DNA of 40,981 nucleotides. Origin: Ruminococcaceae bacterium UBA2857 (GTDB lineage Bacteria > Bacillota > Clostridia > Oscillospirales > Acutalibacteraceae). Below, in pieces: positions 30,581-39,908 of this stretch; positions within the stretch are counted from its first letter, which is position 1, and each line of letters begins with the position of its first letter. The position numbers and the translations under genes were made by a program. The notes beneath the pieces were generated by a model. The model searched no databases and was not told the DNA's origin. It saw only the letters and a program-made list of their open reading frames with translations. The stretch lies in NCBI GenBank assembly GCA_002350705.1, contig DEFH01000048.1, forward strand, positions 1 through 40,981, in the 5' to 3' direction.

Positions 30581-30791
30581 TAACAAACTGAAATTACAGG
30601 ACAGTGAGGAATTTATCCGTCTGGATGCCATGCTCAAAATGCTCGGAGTGTTTACCACAGGCGGTCAGGCGAAAATTGCTATCCAAAACGGGGAAGTCAA
30701 AGTCAACGGTGAAATCTGTACCATGCGCGGCAAGAAAATGCGGAAGGGTGACAATGCGGAATTTGAGGGAACGGTCTTTGAGGTGTGCTGA
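30573..30791 (+). CDS. S4-domain RNA-binding protein (YaaA/RlbA type)
   Basis: A 72-residue protein with one S4 RNA-binding domain (FIRLDAMLKMLGVFTTGGQAKIAIQNGEVKVNGEICTMRGKKMRKGD). Small S4 proteins between dnaN and recF are conserved in Firmicutes; a ribosome-linked role has been proposed. It overlaps dnaN by 8 bases and recF's GTG follows its stop codon at once, so the three are translated together. Confidence 0.9.
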   Translation: MVDNKLKLQDSEEFIRLDAMLKMLGVFTTGGQAKIAIQNGEVKVNGEICTMRGKKMRKGDNAEFEGTVFEVC

Positions 30792-31892
30792 GTGTTCATT
30801 GAAAGTGTGAGCTTTGAAAATTACAGAAATCTGGTTAATGCCGATTTTTTTCCGTCAAAGGGAATAAACGTCCTCTACGGTGACAATGCTCAGGGTAAGA
30901 CCAATCTCCTTGAGGGAATGTGGCTTCTTACAGGAGGACGTTCCTTCCGTGGAGCGAAAGACCGTGAACTGATACAGTTCGGTCAGTCCTATGCCAAAGT
31001 CAAAGCTTGCTTCCGCACAGCACAACGCAGGCATAAAATAGAAATCCTGATTCAAAACGGTAAAAGAAAAGCTTTTTTGAACGGGATTCCGAAAGACGGG
31101 CTTTCGCAGATTATCGGGATTTTCTGTGCGGTCATCTTTTCACCAAATCATTTAACATTGGTGAAAAACGGTCCGGAAGAAAGACGCAGTTTTATTGACG
31201 GAGCACTCTGTCAGATAAAACCGTCTTATGCGGTTCTGTTCGGCAGATACCGAAAAATCCTTAATCAACGTAATGCCCTGTTAAAAGCTATTTATCAGAA
31301 TCCGTCTCTTGCCGACACATTGGACGTATGGAATGAAAGGTTATCCCATGAGGGAGCCCTTATTGCACAGCAAAGATATGCCTATCTTGACCGTCTGGCA
31401 GCATTGTCGGCACAGTTTTATGACGGTATTTCCGACAGCCGTGAAAAACTCGGCCTTGCCTATCAGACAGGTTATGGTGCAGAAACCGGCATGAGTCTTG
31501 AAGAAATTCAACATCTTCTGTTAAAAGTGTTGAAAACAAAACAGAATGAAGATATTGTTCTCGGTTATACTTCCAGAGGTATCCACCGGGATGATATGAC
31601 GGTCAGAATCGACGGCAGGGAAGCCAGAAAATTCGGCTCTCAGGGACAGCAGCGTTCCGCTGTTCTCGCTATGAAGTTGGCGGAAGCCTCCCTGCTCGGT
31701 CAAGCAAAAGGCGAATCTCCCGTGATTTTTTTGGATGATGTGCTCAGTGAGCTGGACGCTGCCCGACAGGACTATCTGATTCACCGTCTTCATGACAGGC
31801 AGGTGTTTATTACCTGCTGCAGCTTTGACATGGAAGCCCGGAACAAAGTGCATATCCAAAACGGAAAAATGACGGAAACGGAGGAGGCTTAA
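30792..31892 (+). CDS. recF: DNA repair and replication protein RecF
   Basis: 366 residues, GTG start. SMC-like ATPase with Walker A GDNAQGKT (30-37), the ABC signature region GSQGQQRSAVLAMKLAE and Walker B PVIFLDDVLSELD. It loads RecA at gaps with RecO/RecR. The beginning FIESVSFENYRNL and a length near 365 fit the family. The gene starts directly after the S4 gene's TGA and ends one base before remB. Confidence 0.97.
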   Translation: MFIESVSFENYRNLVNADFFPSKGINVLYGDNAQGKTNLLEGMWLLTGGRSFRGAKDRELIQFGQSYAKVKACFRTAQRRHKIEILIQNGKRKAFLNGIPKDGLSQIIGIFCAVIFSPNHLTLVKNGPEERRSFIDGALCQIKPSYAVLFGRYRKILNQRNALLKAIYQNPSLADTLDVWNERLSHEGALIAQQRYAYLDRLAALSAQFYDGISDSREKLGLAYQTGYGAETGMSLEEIQHLLLKVLKTKQNEDIVLGYTSRGIHRDDMTVRIDGREARKFGSQGQQRSAVLAMKLAEASLLGQAKGESPVIFLDDVLSELDAARQDYLIHRLHDRQVFITCCSFDMEARNKVHIQNGKMTETEEA

Positions 31893-31893
31893 C

Positions 31894-32160
31894 GTGTACC
31901 TTCATCTGGGGAATGAAACCATTATACGCAAAGAGGATATTATCGGAATTTTTGATCTGGATAATTCCACCGTCTCTGTGAAAACAAGGGAATTTCTTTC
32001 CTGCGCCCAGAAAAACGGTCAGGTTATCAATGTGTCGGAAGAACTGCCGAAATCCTTTGTGCTGTGCCGTGAAAGAGACGGCATAAAAATCTATATCTGT
32101 CAGCTTGCCCCTGTCACGCTGATCAGACGTGCCTCCCAGCTCAGCGGAGCCTATGAATGA
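31894..32160 (+). CDS. remB: RemB/YaaB-like regulator (DUF370 family)
   Basis: An 88-residue protein, GTG start, opening with MYLHLGNETIIRKEDIIGIFDLDNSTVSVKTREFL, the standard RemB/DUF370 start; STVSVKTREFL is highly conserved. In B. subtilis, remB (yaaB) lies between recF and gyrB and takes part in biofilm matrix gene regulation. Its size and position agree. The DNA-binding role here is inferred from the family. One base separates it from recF. Confidence 0.88.
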   Translation: MYLHLGNETIIRKEDIIGIFDLDNSTVSVKTREFLSCAQKNGQVINVSEELPKSFVLCRERDGIKIYICQLAPVTLIRRASQLSGAYE

Positions 32161-32218
32161 CATATCGGGGAAAAATACCTGATATGCTGCAATTTTTTAC
32201 GAGAAAAGGATGTTGCAA

Positions 32219-32716
32219 ATGTCAAAACGATTATTGTCAAGCTGTCCGTACTGCGGTAAAAAGATGTCTTATATCGGTCTGATGCTTCTGAAAAGAAAGG
32301 GAGAGCATTACTGCTACAAATGCAAATGTACTTCCAATGTCGTTCTCAGCAGAGGTTTGTTTGCCCTGGCAAGTGCTGTATGTGTCATTGGCTTTCTGAT
32401 TATGCTGCTATTCTCCATGTTCGGCAATCATGAAGATCTCAGGGGAATGTTGTGGGTGATCATACCGTTTGCGGTATTCTATGTTTCCATTCCGTTCTTT
32501 GTGAAGCTGGAACCGTTTAACGATAAAATCTATAAACAAAAACGGGTGCCGAGAACGGCTCGTATTATCAAAAAGCCTCAGCCTGCCGTATCGTCAGCAG
32601 CTCCTGTTCAGCTTGACGTGGAAGAGGACTTTTCCAAAAAATTCATGCAGGCAAAAAATAATGCTTCTCAAAAAATGGCTGAGACCATTCAAGAAGAAAC
32701 AAACAAATCACAGTAA
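32219..32716 (+). CDS. Zinc-ribbon membrane protein, function unknown
   Basis: 165 residues. The N-terminus has two CxxC pairs (CPYCGKKM, CYKCKC), a zinc ribbon on the cytoplasmic side. Two membrane segments follow (about 47-68 and 77-95), then a charged, alanine- and lysine-rich tail. Of two close ATGs, 32219 has AAAGGA at the right spacing (32210 is too close). It is followed after 12 bases by a shorter protein of the same plan. I do not recognise a named family. It may sense or scaffold at the membrane. Confidence 0.75.
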   Translation: MSKRLLSSCPYCGKKMSYIGLMLLKRKGEHYCYKCKCTSNVVLSRGLFALASAVCVIGFLIMLLFSMFGNHEDLRGMLWVIIPFAVFYVSIPFFVKLEPFNDKIYKQKRVPRTARIIKKPQPAVSSAAPVQLDVEEDFSKKFMQAKNNASQKMAETIQEETNKSQ

Positions 32717-32728
32717 GGTGAGAATATT

Positions 32729-33055
32729 TTGAAATTTCCGATATGTCCGTACTGCCGTACCGCTTACAGTGTCAAAGCATTGGCATCCGTCAGAAAAACA
32801 GCCGTTTCATGCTGTTATTGCGGCAGTCGGCTGACAGTCAGCCGTTATCCCGCAAGATTGGCGGTGGTTGTATCATGTGCGGCACTGGTATTGTTCAATA
32901 CGGTGGTACTGTTTAGCGGTGAAAGATACCGTTCTGACCTTGTGGTTCTGGTGATTGCCAATGCAGCGACAGTTTTTTCTTCACTGTTGATGGCTCCTCT
33001 GATGCTGCGGTTTCACCGTCGGCATCAACGAAATGCTTTTTCTGAAAGGGTGTAA
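32729..33055 (+). CDS. Small zinc-ribbon membrane protein, function unknown
   Basis: 108 residues with a TTG start after GGTGAG. The N-terminal ribbon has CPYC and CCYCGS, followed by two membrane segments (about 44-63 and 72-92) and a basic tail. It has the same layout as its upstream neighbour and may be a distant duplicate. It lies 3 bases from gyrB, so it is likely cotranscribed with it. No function can be assigned. Confidence 0.7.
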   Translation: MKFPICPYCRTAYSVKALASVRKTAVSCCYCGSRLTVSRYPARLAVVVSCAALVLFNTVVLFSGERYRSDLVVLVIANAATVFSSLLMAPLMLRFHRRHQRNAFSERV

Positions 33056-33058
33056 ATA

Positions 33059-35002
33059 TTGGATAATATAAATGACGTTTCACAGACAACGCAAAATTAC
33101 AGTGCAAATGAAATACAGGTTTTAGAGGGGCTGGAAGCAGTCAGAATGCGTCCGGGTATGTATATCGGCTCCACAGGTCCCAGAGGTCTCCACCATCTTG
33201 TATATGAAATTGTGGATAATTCCATTGACGAGGCACTGGCAGGCTACTGCACGAAAATTGAAGTCAATATTCTGCCGGGGAATATTATCCGTGTGCGTGA
33301 CAACGGACGTGGTATTCCGGTAGGAATCCAGCCGACGATGGGCATCCCTGCTGTCACGGTAGTGTTCACGATTCTCCATGCCGGAGGAAAATTCGGCAAC
33401 GGCGGGTATAAATTTTCAGGCGGTCTGCATGGTGTCGGTGCGTCCGTGGTCAATGCCCTTTCGGAATGGACAGAAGTAGAGGTGTGCGACGGTACGGACA
33501 TCTACCGACAGCGTTTTGAACGCGGCAACACGGCAACGGAACTGGAAAAGGTGGGCAAGTCCTCCCAAACAGGTACAACCGTTACTTTCAAAGCCGATCC
33601 GCTCGTCTTTACGGAAACGGATGTTTACGATTATGAAACACTTTCGGTCAGACTGCGTGAACAGGCATTCCTCAATGCAGGTATCCATATTGAACTGACA
33701 GATGAGCGTGATCCCGAAAATATACAGAAAGACAGTTTCTGCTATGAGGGCGGTGTGTCGAGTTTTGTGGAGTATGTACATAAAAAGCGGGCTTTAGATG
33801 TGATTCACCCCGATATTATCTATTTCCAGACAAAAAATGAAGACGATACGGCTTCCGCAGAAATTGCCATGCAGTATAACGACAGCTATAATGAATTGAT
33901 CCTATCCTTTGCCAATAATATTCATACCAATGACGGCGGTACACATGAAGAAGGCTTCAAGAGAGCCTTGACCAAAGTCATGAACGACTATGCAAGAAAA
34001 TTCAATATTCTCAAAGAGAATGACAAGAATTTAAGTGGTGAGGATGTACGTGAAGGTCTGACAGTTGTCATCAGTGTCAAGCTCAAGGACGCACAGTTTG
34101 AAAGCCAGACAAAAGCCAAACTGGGCAACACAGCGATTCGTACCTTGGTGGATAAACTTGTCAGTGATAAGCTGGAACAGTATCTGGAGGAAAATCCGGC
34201 TACAGCCAAGGCAATTTTTGATAAGGCACTCATGGCAGCCCGTGCCAGAGATGCCGCCAGAAAAGCTCGCGATCTTGCCAGAAGAAAAACGGCAATGGAA
34301 GGAGCCGGACTTCCCGGCAAGCTTGCCGACTGTCAGTCAAGAAACGTGGAGGAAACGGAAATCTATATCGTTGAGGGAGACTCCGCCGGCGGTTCCGCCA
34401 AGGGTGGACGTGACAGACGTTTTCAGGCAATTCTTCCGCTGTGGGGCAAAATGCTCAACGTGGAAAAGGCAAGACTGGACCGTGTTTACGGCAATGACAA
34501 ACTCATGCCTGTGATTACAGCACTGGGCTGCGGTATCGGTGACGAAATGGATTTGTCCAAGCTCCGCTACGGCAAAATCATTATCATGGCAGATGCCGAT
34601 GTGGACGGTTCTCATATCAGAACACTCCTTCTGACATTTTTCTTCCGCTTCATGAGACCGTTGATTGAAGAAAAACACGTATACATTGCCCAACCGCCCC
34701 TGTACCGTATCACAAAGGGCAAAGAGCATTATTATGCTTATTCCGACAGTGAACGTGATAAAATTATGGCAGAACTGGGCAGCAAATATGAAATTCAGCG
34801 ATATAAAGGTCTCGGTGAAATGGATTCCGACCAGCTTTGGGAAACCACTATGGATCCCGCTACACGTATTATGCTGCGTGTGGAAATGGAGGACGCTGCG
34901 GCAGCAGATGAAGTGTTTACCATACTGATGGGAGATAAAGTCGAACCCAGACGTGAATTTATCGAAAAAAATGCACAGTATGTACAAAATCTTGATGTAT
35001 AA
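33059..35002 (+). CDS. gyrB: DNA gyrase subunit B
   Basis: 647 residues, TTG start. The ATPase (GHKL) domain has EIVDNSIDEALAGYC, DNGRGIPVG and GGLHGVGASVVNALS. The transducer and TOPRIM domain have EGDSAGGSAKGGRDRRFQAILPLWGKMLNVEKARLD and DADVDGSHIRTLLLTFFFRFM. Together with GyrA it introduces negative supercoils using ATP. Length is typical for Firmicutes. The gyrA gene is 2.3 kb further on. Confidence 0.97.
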   Translation: MDNINDVSQTTQNYSANEIQVLEGLEAVRMRPGMYIGSTGPRGLHHLVYEIVDNSIDEALAGYCTKIEVNILPGNIIRVRDNGRGIPVGIQPTMGIPAVTVVFTILHAGGKFGNGGYKFSGGLHGVGASVVNALSEWTEVEVCDGTDIYRQRFERGNTATELEKVGKSSQTGTTVTFKADPLVFTETDVYDYETLSVRLREQAFLNAGIHIELTDERDPENIQKDSFCYEGGVSSFVEYVHKKRALDVIHPDIIYFQTKNEDDTASAEIAMQYNDSYNELILSFANNIHTNDGGTHEEGFKRALTKVMNDYARKFNILKENDKNLSGEDVREGLTVVISVKLKDAQFESQTKAKLGNTAIRTLVDKLVSDKLEQYLEENPATAKAIFDKALMAARARDAARKARDLARRKTAMEGAGLPGKLADCQSRNVEETEIYIVEGDSAGGSAKGGRDRRFQAILPLWGKMLNVEKARLDRVYGNDKLMPVITALGCGIGDEMDLSKLRYGKIIIMADADVDGSHIRTLLLTFFFRFMRPLIEEKHVYIAQPPLYRITKGKEHYYAYSDSERDKIMAELGSKYEIQRYKGLGEMDSDQLWETTMDPATRIMLRVEMEDAAAADEVFTILMGDKVEPRREFIEKNAQYVQNLDV

Positions 35003-35013
35003 GGAGAAATCAG

Positions 35014-35724
35014 ATGAAACAGGAAGAACCTGCGGGGAGTAAAACGCCGTCCGATGAATTGGAAGAACAGCGTGATGAACAACTCATGAATGATATTTCA
35101 CAGGAGCTGGAACTTCTGGAAAACAGTCAGAAACCGGATGAAAATCCGGAATGGGACGGCTCGGAATCGGAATTGGTGGCAGATGATGATGCGGAAGAAT
35201 ATGAAATTCCCGAAACAGGTATTAAAATCTCGTATTCCCTGACAAGCAAGGAAATGTATCAATGTCTGTATCACAGCCGAATGTATAAGACAAAAGGATC
35301 CCGTGCCGTTTTTCAGAGCATCGTTTTCGGACTGGCAGCATTGGCATTTTTCCTTACATATTGGATGACGGATTCTCCGTATCATCCGCAGAATCTGTTT
35401 TTTGGAATACTGTGCCTTGTGATGATTGCGGTAATATGGCTGGTTCCCCGGCTTCACATGAAAAGCCTTGCCAGAATCATGGCAAACGGCAAAACCATCG
35501 AAGCAGAAATCTATCCCACGCATATCGACATCGGACGAGATGATGGTGCGTGGCGTATTGAACTGGACGGCAGTGCGGAAATTGCCGAATTTGACAGTAT
35601 TATCATGATTTATACCGATAATGACCGGAGTTTTGCGATTCCCGAAAGAGTGATCGAGCCGGAAGTCTATAACGAAATCAAGGCGATTCTGCTGTCGGGA
35701 ACCATGCCGGAAGAAGAGGAGTGA
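35014..35724 (+). CDS. YcxB-like membrane protein 1
   Basis: 236 residues. An acidic, glutamate-rich cytoplasmic N-terminus (about 1-70) precedes ISYSLTSKEMYQCLYHSRMY, two membrane segments (about 97-115 and 125-145), and a C-terminal YcxB-like PH-type domain (IDIGRDDGAWRIELDGSAEIAEFDSIIMIYTDNDRSFAIPERVI). Two further proteins with this plan follow. AAGGAGAAATC precedes the ATG, 11 bases after gyrB. Family function is unknown; the long acidic tail is specific to this copy. Confidence 0.78.
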   Translation: MKQEEPAGSKTPSDELEEQRDEQLMNDISQELELLENSQKPDENPEWDGSESELVADDDAEEYEIPETGIKISYSLTSKEMYQCLYHSRMYKTKGSRAVFQSIVFGLAALAFFLTYWMTDSPYHPQNLFFGILCLVMIAVIWLVPRLHMKSLARIMANGKTIEAEIYPTHIDIGRDDGAWRIELDGSAEIAEFDSIIMIYTDNDRSFAIPERVIEPEVYNEIKAILLSGTMPEEEE

Positions 35725-35729
35725 TTATT

Positions 35730-36152
35730 TTGAAAAATCAGACACCGGTTACGGCACGTTATGCCGAGACCGATCAGATGGGGATTATCCATCATTCTGT
35801 TTATCCTGTGTGGTTTGAGATAGGCAGAACGAACTTTATCAAAATGCTGGGGATTACTTATACACAGCTGGAAAAGGATGGCGTCATGCTTCCTCTGTCC
35901 GGTCTGACGTGTCAGTATCTCAGACCGGTGCATTATGAAGATGAAGTTATCATAGAGACTATCGTACAGAAAGTAACGCCTGCCCGTATGGAATTTGCCT
36001 ATCGTGTCCTGCTTGACGGAACAGTGATGGCAACAGGTACGACAACACATGGTTTTGTCAGTTCTTCCACGCTGCGTCCTCTCAGCATGAAAAAATGGAA
36101 TCCGGCACTTTATCGGCAGTTTTCGGATGCTGTCGGTGATGATAATGGATAA
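35730..36152 (+). CDS. Acyl-CoA thioesterase (hotdog fold, YbgC/FadM type)
   Basis: 140 residues. The 4HBT motif is YAETDQMGIIHHSVYPVWFEIGR with the active-site Asp in the ETD, then GLTCQYLRPVHYEDEVIIE and a middle strand repeat. It should hydrolyse an acyl-CoA thioester in the cytoplasm; the substrate is unknown. A GTG at 35721 overlaps the previous stop, but AGAGGAG is well spaced only for the TTG at 35730, so that is chosen. Its presence among YcxB-like genes is unexplained. Confidence 0.85.
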   Translation: MKNQTPVTARYAETDQMGIIHHSVYPVWFEIGRTNFIKMLGITYTQLEKDGVMLPLSGLTCQYLRPVHYEDEVIIETIVQKVTPARMEFAYRVLLDGTVMATGTTTHGFVSSSTLRPLSMKKWNPALYRQFSDAVGDDNG

Positions 36153-36693
36153 CACCCTGATTGCAGAATTTGACGGCAAACTGAAAATTCAGGAATATGC
36201 CTATGCCTATCAGCAATATGGGCTGCAATACGGTGCTTCGTCTCAGAGAGGTGTCAAAGCTGCGGCTTTTTCTGTTGCGGCGGCAATGGTGCTGTATGCG
36301 TTGTTCATGGAGCATTTTAATTTTGAAAGGCTGCCGGCAGCAGCGGTACTGTTGCTGATTTGTATGTACATGATTACTTACTATCTGTATCTCGTGCCGA
36401 AAAAAATCAGGCTTCACGGAGAACATATCTACAAAAGTTCACGCTTGCTTTCCAAGCCAAAGCATTTTCAAATTTACCGTGACTTTTTCGAGATGCACAG
36501 TGAGTATGAATCGCTCAAACGCTTCTATACGGATATTTCGGACTGTATCGAAACAGATGCCGACTATATCCTCATAGGCGGTACCGAACACAGAGTGACT
36601 GTTATCCCGAAAAAAACAATGTCCGAACAGCAGAAACAGGATGTTACCCGACATTTCCGTCAGGAAATGCCAAAGCAATATAAAAGGATGTGA
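36145..36693 (+). CDS. YcxB-like membrane protein 2
   Basis: 182 residues. FDGKLKIQEYAYAYQQYGLQY is followed by two membrane segments (about 41-58 and 64-84), then a YcxB-like C-terminal domain (YRDFFEMHSEYESLKRFYTDISDCIETDADYILI, VTVIPKKTMSEQQ). Three starts lie close together; 36145 (MDNTLIAEF) matches its paralogue and overlaps the thioesterase by 8 bases, with GGTGA near. The start is uncertain by up to 18 bases. Confidence 0.75.
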   Translation: MDNTLIAEFDGKLKIQEYAYAYQQYGLQYGASSQRGVKAAAFSVAAAMVLYALFMEHFNFERLPAAAVLLLICMYMITYYLYLVPKKIRLHGEHIYKSSRLLSKPKHFQIYRDFFEMHSEYESLKRFYTDISDCIETDADYILIGGTEHRVTVIPKKTMSEQQKQDVTRHFRQEMPKQYKRM

Positions 36694-36700
36694 AGCTGTT

Positions 36701-37231
36701 ATGGACAGTACCGTCATACAGATAAGCTTTCTGATTACCAAAGAAGATTATCTTTCCATGGAGCTGGAAAAGCAACACTGGCTGACACCAAAGGAAAATA
36801 AAGTGATTCTTTGTATCATTGGTCTGACAGCACTGTGCTGCGGTACAGCAGCGTTTTTCGGAAGACCGGGCAGTCTTTATCATCAGTTCGGACTGCTGCT
36901 GCTGATATTGACAGGCTTTTATGCAATATCCTATTATGATTTGGTCAAGCCTTTTCTGATCAAAAAGCAGGCGGAGCGTTTCTATGAAAAAAATCATCGG
37001 AATATCGGCTCCCAAATCGTGCGTTTTTATGAGGACAGGTTTGAAATGACTGCCGAAAACAGAAGTCTGCATATCCCTTATCGGTATCTTTACAAAATCG
37101 TCGAGGGAAACAAAATTTTATTGCTTTTTACAGATAAAAATGAAAGTGTGTTTCTGCCGAAAAGGGTACTCAGCGAACAGCAGCTCTTCCGGATTCGCAG
37201 TATCTGTCATGAAAAATATGTGCATTTGTAA
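36701..37231 (+). CDS. YcxB-like membrane protein 3
   Basis: 176 residues. ISFLITKEDYLSMELEKQHWL starts the conserved part, then two membrane segments (about 38-56 and 63-82), then YEDRFEMTAENRSLHIPYRYLYKIVEGNKILLLFTDKNESVFLPKRVLSEQQ, a typical YcxB-like PH domain. It is clearly paralogous to the previous gene (FEM, SEQQ and R positions agree). The upstream-extended frame from 36641 overlaps YcxB 2 and is rejected. The promoter is probably shared with gyrB. Confidence 0.78.
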   Translation: MDSTVIQISFLITKEDYLSMELEKQHWLTPKENKVILCIIGLTALCCGTAAFFGRPGSLYHQFGLLLLILTGFYAISYYDLVKPFLIKKQAERFYEKNHRNIGSQIVRFYEDRFEMTAENRSLHIPYRYLYKIVEGNKILLLFTDKNESVFLPKRVLSEQQLFRIRSICHEKYVHL

Positions 37232-37271
37232 TGCGTTTACATAGATATATCTATCGAAAGAGGTGTCAAAT

Positions 37272-39764
37272 TTGGACATTCAGCCAAACAATCCGACTTC
37301 CAAAATTATTGATGTGGATATTGAAAGGGAAATGAAAAAGTCCTTTCTGGATTATTCCATGTCCGTTATTGTCTCACGTGCCCTGCCGGATGTGCGTGAC
37401 GGTCTGAAGCCCGTACACAGAAGAATTCTCTATTCACAGTATGAAGATAACCTGACTCCCGACAAGCCTTATAAAAAATGTGCCACGACTGTCGGCAACG
37501 TGCTGGGACGCTATCATCCGCATGGTGACAGCTCCGTTTATGATGCACTGGTGCGTCTTGCACAGGATTTTTCCATGAGATATATTCTCGTTGACGGTCA
37601 CGGCAACTTCGGCTCCGTAGACGGAGATCCGCCTGCCGCCTACCGTTACACAGAATCCCGTATGAGTAAAATCAGCGTGGAAATGCTGACGGACATTGAC
37701 AAGGAAACCGTGGATTTTATCCCGAACTATGATGACAGCCGAAAAGAACCGTCTGTACTGCCGTCAAGATTCCCGAACCTGTTGGTCAACGGTTCGACAG
37801 GTATTGCCGTAGGCATGGCAACCAATATTCCCCCGCATAATCTGGGAGAAGTGGTGGATGCCGTGAATTTTCTGATTGATAATCCCGAAGCTACCCTTGA
37901 TGAGCTAATGCAGTATATCCAAGGACCCGACTTTCCGACAGCGGGCATTATCATGGGAAAAAGCGGTATCAGAGCGGCTTACGGTACAGGCAGAGGCAAA
38001 ATTACCGTCAGAGCCAAAACCGAAATTTCAGAGGATAAAAACGGCAGATATAAAATAGCCGTGACAGAGCTTCCCTATCAGGTCAACAAGGCGAGACTTG
38101 TGGAAAGTATTGCCGATATGGTCAAGGACAAGAAAATTGACGGTATTTCCAATATCGACGATCACTCCGACAGAAACGGTATGCATATTGAGATCTTCCT
38201 GAAAAAAGAGGCGTCTCCGAATATCGTTCTGAATAATCTTTTTAAAAATTCACAGCTCCAGATTACCTATGGTATTATCATGTTGGCAATCGTCAACGGT
38301 GTGCCAAAAATTCTCAACCTGAAAGACATTCTTCAGCATTATATTGATTTTCAGGTGGATGTTATTACCAGACGTACCATTTATGACCTGAAAAAAGCAC
38401 AGGAAAGAGCACATATTCTGGAAGGTCTGCAAACTGCCATTGATTTTATTGATGAAGTCATTAAAATTATCCGTGCCTCGAAAGATACCGCCTCGGCAAA
38501 ACAGAATCTTTGTGACCGCTTCGGACTGGATGACGTCCAGGCTCAGGCAATCGTGGATATGCGTCTGAGACAGCTTTCCGGCCTGGAAAGAGAGAAAATT
38601 GAAGAAGAACTTGCCGCCCTGCATCTGAAAATACAGGATTTTCAGGAAACCCTTTCCAATAGTGAAAAACTCTTTGGCATTATCAAAACAGAGCTGAATG
38701 CCATTAAGAATAAATTCGGTGACGAAAGACGTACACAAATTGAGTCAATCAGCGGTGAAGTGGATATAGAAGACCTGATTCCCCGTGAAGACTGCGTTGT
38801 CACGATGACAAACTTTGGCTATGTGAAGCGTCAGAAAGCAGATACCTACCGTACCCAGAAACGCGGCGGCAGAGGCATTTCCGGTATGCACAGACGGGAA
38901 GAAGACGTTGCAACGGATATGTTTGTCAGCGGTACCCATGACAATGTGCTGTTCTTTACGAATTTCGGCAAGGTCTACAAGCTGAAATGCTATCAGATTC
39001 CCGAAAGCTCCCGTACTGCCAAAGGCATGAATATCAATAATCTGCTGCAGCTTTTGCCGAATGAAAAAGTCACTTCCATGATAAAAATGCCCGAAACAGG
39101 TGATGAAGGTATGTATCTTGTCATGATCACGAAAAAGGGACTTATCAAGCGAATTGCTACCAGCAATTTCCATACGGCAAGGCAAAAACTCGGTATCAAG
39201 GCGATTGAACTGAATGAAGGCGATGAACTGGCATGGGTACGCCTGACGGACGGTCATTCCGAACTGCTGATTGCCACCAGAAACGGCAAAGCACTGCATA
39301 TTGCAGAAGATACTGTCAGACCGCAGGGAAAAGCTTCCCATGGCGTGAAAGCAATCCGACTGTTAGAGGATGATATGGTCATCGGTATGTCCATTTTAAG
39401 AGAGGGTTCGATGGTGTTTACCGTGTCGGAATCAGGCTACGGCAGACTGACGGAACAATCAGAGTATCCGCTTCATTCCAGAGGCGGTCAGGGCGTATGG
39501 AACTATCCGTCTAAAAAATATGATAAGGTTGCTGCTATTAAAGCAGTGGATAGAAATGATGATATTATTCTCATTTCCGATAACGGTGTGATGATTCGTG
39601 TATTTGTTGACACCATATCGGTGAAGTCCAGAACGGCAAGAGGTGTGATTATCATGAAAACGGACGGCAGCAGCAAAGTGGTGACCGTCGCCCGTGCTCC
39701 GCATGAAGAAGAACCGGAAGAAAATACAGAAAAAAATGCTCCTGATAAGCCGACAGAATCCTGA
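37272..39764 (+). CDS. gyrA: DNA gyrase subunit A
   Basis: 830 residues. The catalytic region holds SMSVIVSRALPDVRDGLKPVHRRILY, the quinolone-target stretch HPHGDSSVYDALVRLAQDF (with unaltered Ser and Asp at the usual resistance positions), and the active Tyr in PAAYRYTESRMSKI. The C-terminal wrapping domain has the GyrA box variant QKRGGRG, marking it as GyrA, not ParC. A GTG at 37263 directly abuts GAAAGAG, while the TTG at 37272 has AAAGAGG at 8 bases, so TTG is chosen. It is followed by a clear terminator. Confidence 0.97.
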   Translation: MDIQPNNPTSKIIDVDIEREMKKSFLDYSMSVIVSRALPDVRDGLKPVHRRILYSQYEDNLTPDKPYKKCATTVGNVLGRYHPHGDSSVYDALVRLAQDFSMRYILVDGHGNFGSVDGDPPAAYRYTESRMSKISVEMLTDIDKETVDFIPNYDDSRKEPSVLPSRFPNLLVNGSTGIAVGMATNIPPHNLGEVVDAVNFLIDNPEATLDELMQYIQGPDFPTAGIIMGKSGIRAAYGTGRGKITVRAKTEISEDKNGRYKIAVTELPYQVNKARLVESIADMVKDKKIDGISNIDDHSDRNGMHIEIFLKKEASPNIVLNNLFKNSQLQITYGIIMLAIVNGVPKILNLKDILQHYIDFQVDVITRRTIYDLKKAQERAHILEGLQTAIDFIDEVIKIIRASKDTASAKQNLCDRFGLDDVQAQAIVDMRLRQLSGLEREKIEEELAALHLKIQDFQETLSNSEKLFGIIKTELNAIKNKFGDERRTQIESISGEVDIEDLIPREDCVVTMTNFGYVKRQKADTYRTQKRGGRGISGMHRREEDVATDMFVSGTHDNVLFFTNFGKVYKLKCYQIPESSRTAKGMNINNLLQLLPNEKVTSMIKMPETGDEGMYLVMITKKGLIKRIATSNFHTARQKLGIKAIELNEGDELAWVRLTDGHSELLIATRNGKALHIAEDTVRPQGKASHGVKAIRLLEDDMVIGMSILREGSMVFTVSESGYGRLTEQSEYPLHSRGGQGVWNYPSKKYDKVAAIKAVDRNDDIILISDNGVMIRVFVDTISVKSRTARGVIIMKTDGSSKVVTVARAPHEEEPEENTEKNAPDKPTES

Positions 39765-39773
39765 TATTTACGG

Positions 39774-39808
39774 GGACAGGTACGATATTTGAGTGCCTGT
39801 CCTTTTTT
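39774..39808 (+). terminator. Terminator after gyrA
   Basis: GGACAGGTAC pairs with GTGCCTGTCC (one G-T pair) around a short loop, followed by TTTTTT. It begins 9 bases past the gyrA stop. Confidence 0.88.
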
Positions 39809-39879
39809 GTGTTATGAAAAATACTCAAAAATGTGTCCTGAAATTTGTACACTATTTTTATAAAAAGTGCAAAAAAATA

Positions 39880-39908
39880 TTGATTTAAAAATCTTTATTT
39901 AGTATAAT
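39880..39908 (+). promoter_or_regulatory. Sigma-A promoter with a long leader
   Basis: TTGATT (39880-39885), 17 bases, TATAAT (39903-39908). Transcripts from here would carry a leader of about 165 bases before the first start codon, with several short G-C hairpins (for example GGGC/GCCC around 39927). No known riboswitch is recognised. The 39765-40075 gap holds the gyrA terminator and this promoter only. Confidence 0.7.
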
